This document shows, piece by piece, positions 62,731-64,000 of a stretch of 64,000 nt of DNA. This DNA is from Planctomycetes bacterium MalM25 (GTDB lineage: Bacteria > Planctomycetota > Planctomycetia > Pirellulales > Lacipirellulaceae), in assembly GCA_007745835.1 (NCBI GenBank), contig CP036424.1:1759001-1823000 (forward strand), written 5' to 3'. The notes under the pieces were generated by a model. It saw only the letters and a list, made by a program, of their open reading frames with translations. It was not told the DNA's origin and made no database searches. The position numbers were made by a program, and so were the translations under genes. Each line of letters opens with the position of its first letter. Position 1 is the stretch's first letter.

Positions 62731-63876
62731 ATGATCGCTCTAACGGAACCCCGAATCGCGTCTTCCGCGCTGGCGTTCCGTGGCTACAACCAAACCAACC
62801 TGGGACGCACACCCGAACTCCTCGAGATCCCTGCCTACCGCGCCACGATGGAGCGGCGTTTGCTCGAAGCGGCTGATCTTTGCGAGCAGGCGACCGGGCG
62901 TCCGACCGACCTGGTCGCCCGCGTGACCGATCGCGCCGAACCCGGCCTGGAGCGCTACGCCGAGGCGATCGCCATCGTCTTCGCCGCCGAGATGGCGCAG
63001 GTCGATTTGCTGCGTGAGGTGCACGGCGTTGAAGTTGGCGGGGCGAAGATGGCCTACGGCTACAGCCTGGGTGAGCTGGTCGCGGTCGCGGTCAGCGGGC
63101 TCTACCCGATCGAACAGATGATGCGTCCCCCGCTTGAGTTGGCGACCGACTGCGCTTCGATGGCGTCCGAATGCACGATGGCCGTCCTCTTCTCAAGGAG
63201 CGAGAGCCTCAACGAAGCCCGCATCCACCGGCTTTGTGAAGAGATCACCGCCGCAGGCGAGGGCGCGGTCGCGGTGTCGGCTGTCTTGTCTCCCAACACC
63301 CTGCTCGTGCTCGGCGAGGGCGAGACGATCCGCCGGTTGAAATCGGAGTGCAAGACGCTCGAAGGCCCGGCGATCCACGTCCGTAACAACGACGGGCTCT
63401 GGCCGCCGCTGCACACGCCGCTGGTCCGCCGCCTGCACGTCCCGGACCGGGCGGCGTTGATGATCCGCGAGTCGACCCGCCTGAGCGAGACGCCCCGCCC
63501 GCCGATTTGGTCGCTCGTGACGGGCCGGCGTGAGTACGAGGAGGACAGCGGCCGTGAGGTGCTCCGCCGCTGGGTCGATTCGCCCCAACGCTTGTGGGAC
63601 GTGGTCGAGGCGACGCTCGCGGCCGACGTGCGGACGGTGATCCACATCGGCCCGGAGCCAAACGTCATCCCCGCGACCTTCACCCGGTTGGCGGACAACG
63701 TCGTCAAGCAGACACTCGCCTGGTCGCTCAGCGGCGTCGGCATGCGAACCGTTCAGCAGATGGCCCATAGTTCCTGGCTCACCCCCCTGCTGCCGCGCAG
63801 CGGCTGCCTGCTCAGGGCCCCGCGCGTCGAGCACGTGGTGCTGGAGGATTGGCTGCTCGAGAACGCCCCGGCGTAG
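62731..63876 (+). CDS. Acyltransferase-domain protein related to malonyl-CoA:ACP transacylase
   Basis: 381 residues from MIALTEPRIASSALAFRGYN. AKMAYGYSLGELVAV holds the nucleophile Ser (S112), and the catalytic His is in GLWPPLHTPLVRR (H228); this is the FabD/AT-domain plan. The Arg that holds the malonyl carboxyl group in FabD (25 residues after the Ser) appears to be replaced; R132 lies five residues too early. A partner ACP and condensing enzyme are not next to it. Substrate unclear. The frame is open 38 residues upstream; the ATG at 62731 is preferred. Convergent with a gene cut by the window edge. Confidence 0.85.
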   Translation: MIALTEPRIASSALAFRGYNQTNLGRTPELLEIPAYRATMERRLLEAADLCEQATGRPTDLVARVTDRAEPGLERYAEAIAIVFAAEMAQVDLLREVHGVEVGGAKMAYGYSLGELVAVAVSGLYPIEQMMRPPLELATDCASMASECTMAVLFSRSESLNEARIHRLCEEITAAGEGAVAVSAVLSPNTLLVLGEGETIRRLKSECKTLEGPAIHVRNNDGLWPPLHTPLVRRLHVPDRAALMIRESTRLSETPRPPIWSLVTGRREYEEDSGREVLRRWVDSPQRLWDVVEATLAADVRTVIHIGPEPNVIPATFTRLADNVVKQTLAWSLSGVGMRTVQQMAHSSWLTPLLPRSGCLLRAPRVEHVVLEDWLLENAPA

Positions 63877-63877
63877 C

Positions 63878-64000
63878 TCAGAGCGATGCGGTCTCAGCGG
63901 TGGCTTCATCCACAGCGGACGGTTCTTCGGTGGTTCCGGCGAGTGGCAGCCGGTAGGCGGCCGCTTCGGTCGCGCTGCGGATGACCAGCAGGTCGCCAAC
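63878..64000 (-). CDS. C-terminal end of a gene cut by the window edge
   Basis: An open minus-strand frame enters the window and ends with TGA at 63878-63880, 1 base after the convergent FabD-like gene's stop. The 40 residues visible (VGDLLVIRSATEAAAYRLPL and then a Glu/Ala/Thr-rich tail) are consistent with the last blade of a PQQ-type beta-propeller protein. The evidence is too short for a firm call. Confidence 0.45.
   Translation of the reverse strand, partial: VGDLLVIRSATEAAAYRLPLAGTTEEPSAVDEATAETASL

Noticed and set aside
63193-63999. 268-codon minus-strand frame at the window end
   Set aside because: It runs opposite the acyltransferase-like gene. The frame ending at 63878 in another phase gives a better protein-like end.

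Overview
The window is a high-GC chromosomal segment that looks like a planctomycete, most likely the order Pirellulales and probably close to Lacipirellulaceae. The reasons are the combination of PEP-CTERM sorting tails, dockerin-like repeats of the type found next to them (ADYTVWRDT-like motifs), a DUF1559 pseudopilin-like protein, a sulfatase, a Cys-rich outer-membrane-type protein, and a type II secretion/type IV pilus-like operon with a fused PilM-PilN protein. No rRNA, tRNA, CRISPR array, transposase or prophage was seen.

Layout. 1-8.2 kb: 5' part of the serine protein kinase PrkA, a disordered Arg/acid-rich protein, a Cys-rich surface protein, adenine deaminase, a small gene of lower GC, an LmbU-like protein and hemB. 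8.2-17.1 kb: sulfatase, stand-alone GGQ release-factor-like protein, HAD hydrolase, soluble transhydrogenase sthA, two Gfo/Idh/MocA-type proteins and a sodium:solute symporter. 17.1-29.1 kb: exported and carbohydrate-related genes, namely three PEP-CTERM proteins plus a tandem of GH10-like hydrolases (one of which also ends in PEP-CTERM), a divergent AnmK-like kinase facing a XylR-type AraC regulator, and a tightly overlapping DUF1559/lipoprotein/FAD-oxidoreductase set. 29.4-34.1 kb: a membrane-anchored PQQ-type propeller, larE, a UvrB/UvrC-motif protein and a DUF4912 protein. 34.6-42.6 kb: a complete F-type ATP synthase operon (I-a-c-b-delta-alpha-gamma-beta-epsilon). 42.6-51 kb: a DUF6883/DUF4926 pair, a ROK kinase, pyrF and a four-gene ABC transporter unit. 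51-62 kb: a 13-gene minus-strand secretion/pilus operon, led by a receiver-like protein. 62-64 kb: a CBS protein, an acyltransferase-like protein and the 3' end of another gene.

How the genes work together. The ATP synthase genes form one unit interrupted only by repeat-like intergenic DNA. The secretion operon encodes an ATPase, inner-membrane platform, several pseudopilins, a GspL-like assembly protein, a PilO-like protein, a secretin and a PilP-like lipoprotein; a prepilin peptidase is not present here. Exported PEP-CTERM proteins are abundant but no exosortase is in the window.

The most distinctive sequence-level observations are: (1) a family of ~85-100 bp perfect inverted repeats in which the two arms change together between copies, (2) a second GC-rich three-hairpin repeat family, one copy lying inside the atp operon, (3) a lower-GC small gene bracketed by inverted ACCACAGAG sites, (4) ATP synthase subunits b and c both starting with signal-peptide-like sequences, b with an acidic/His-rich extension, (5) a receiver domain lacking its phospho-acceptor Asp at the head of the secretion operon, and (6) a malonyltransferase-like protein that keeps Ser/His but seems to lack the carboxylate-binding Arg. 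Functions are inferred by eye from motifs; no database search was run.
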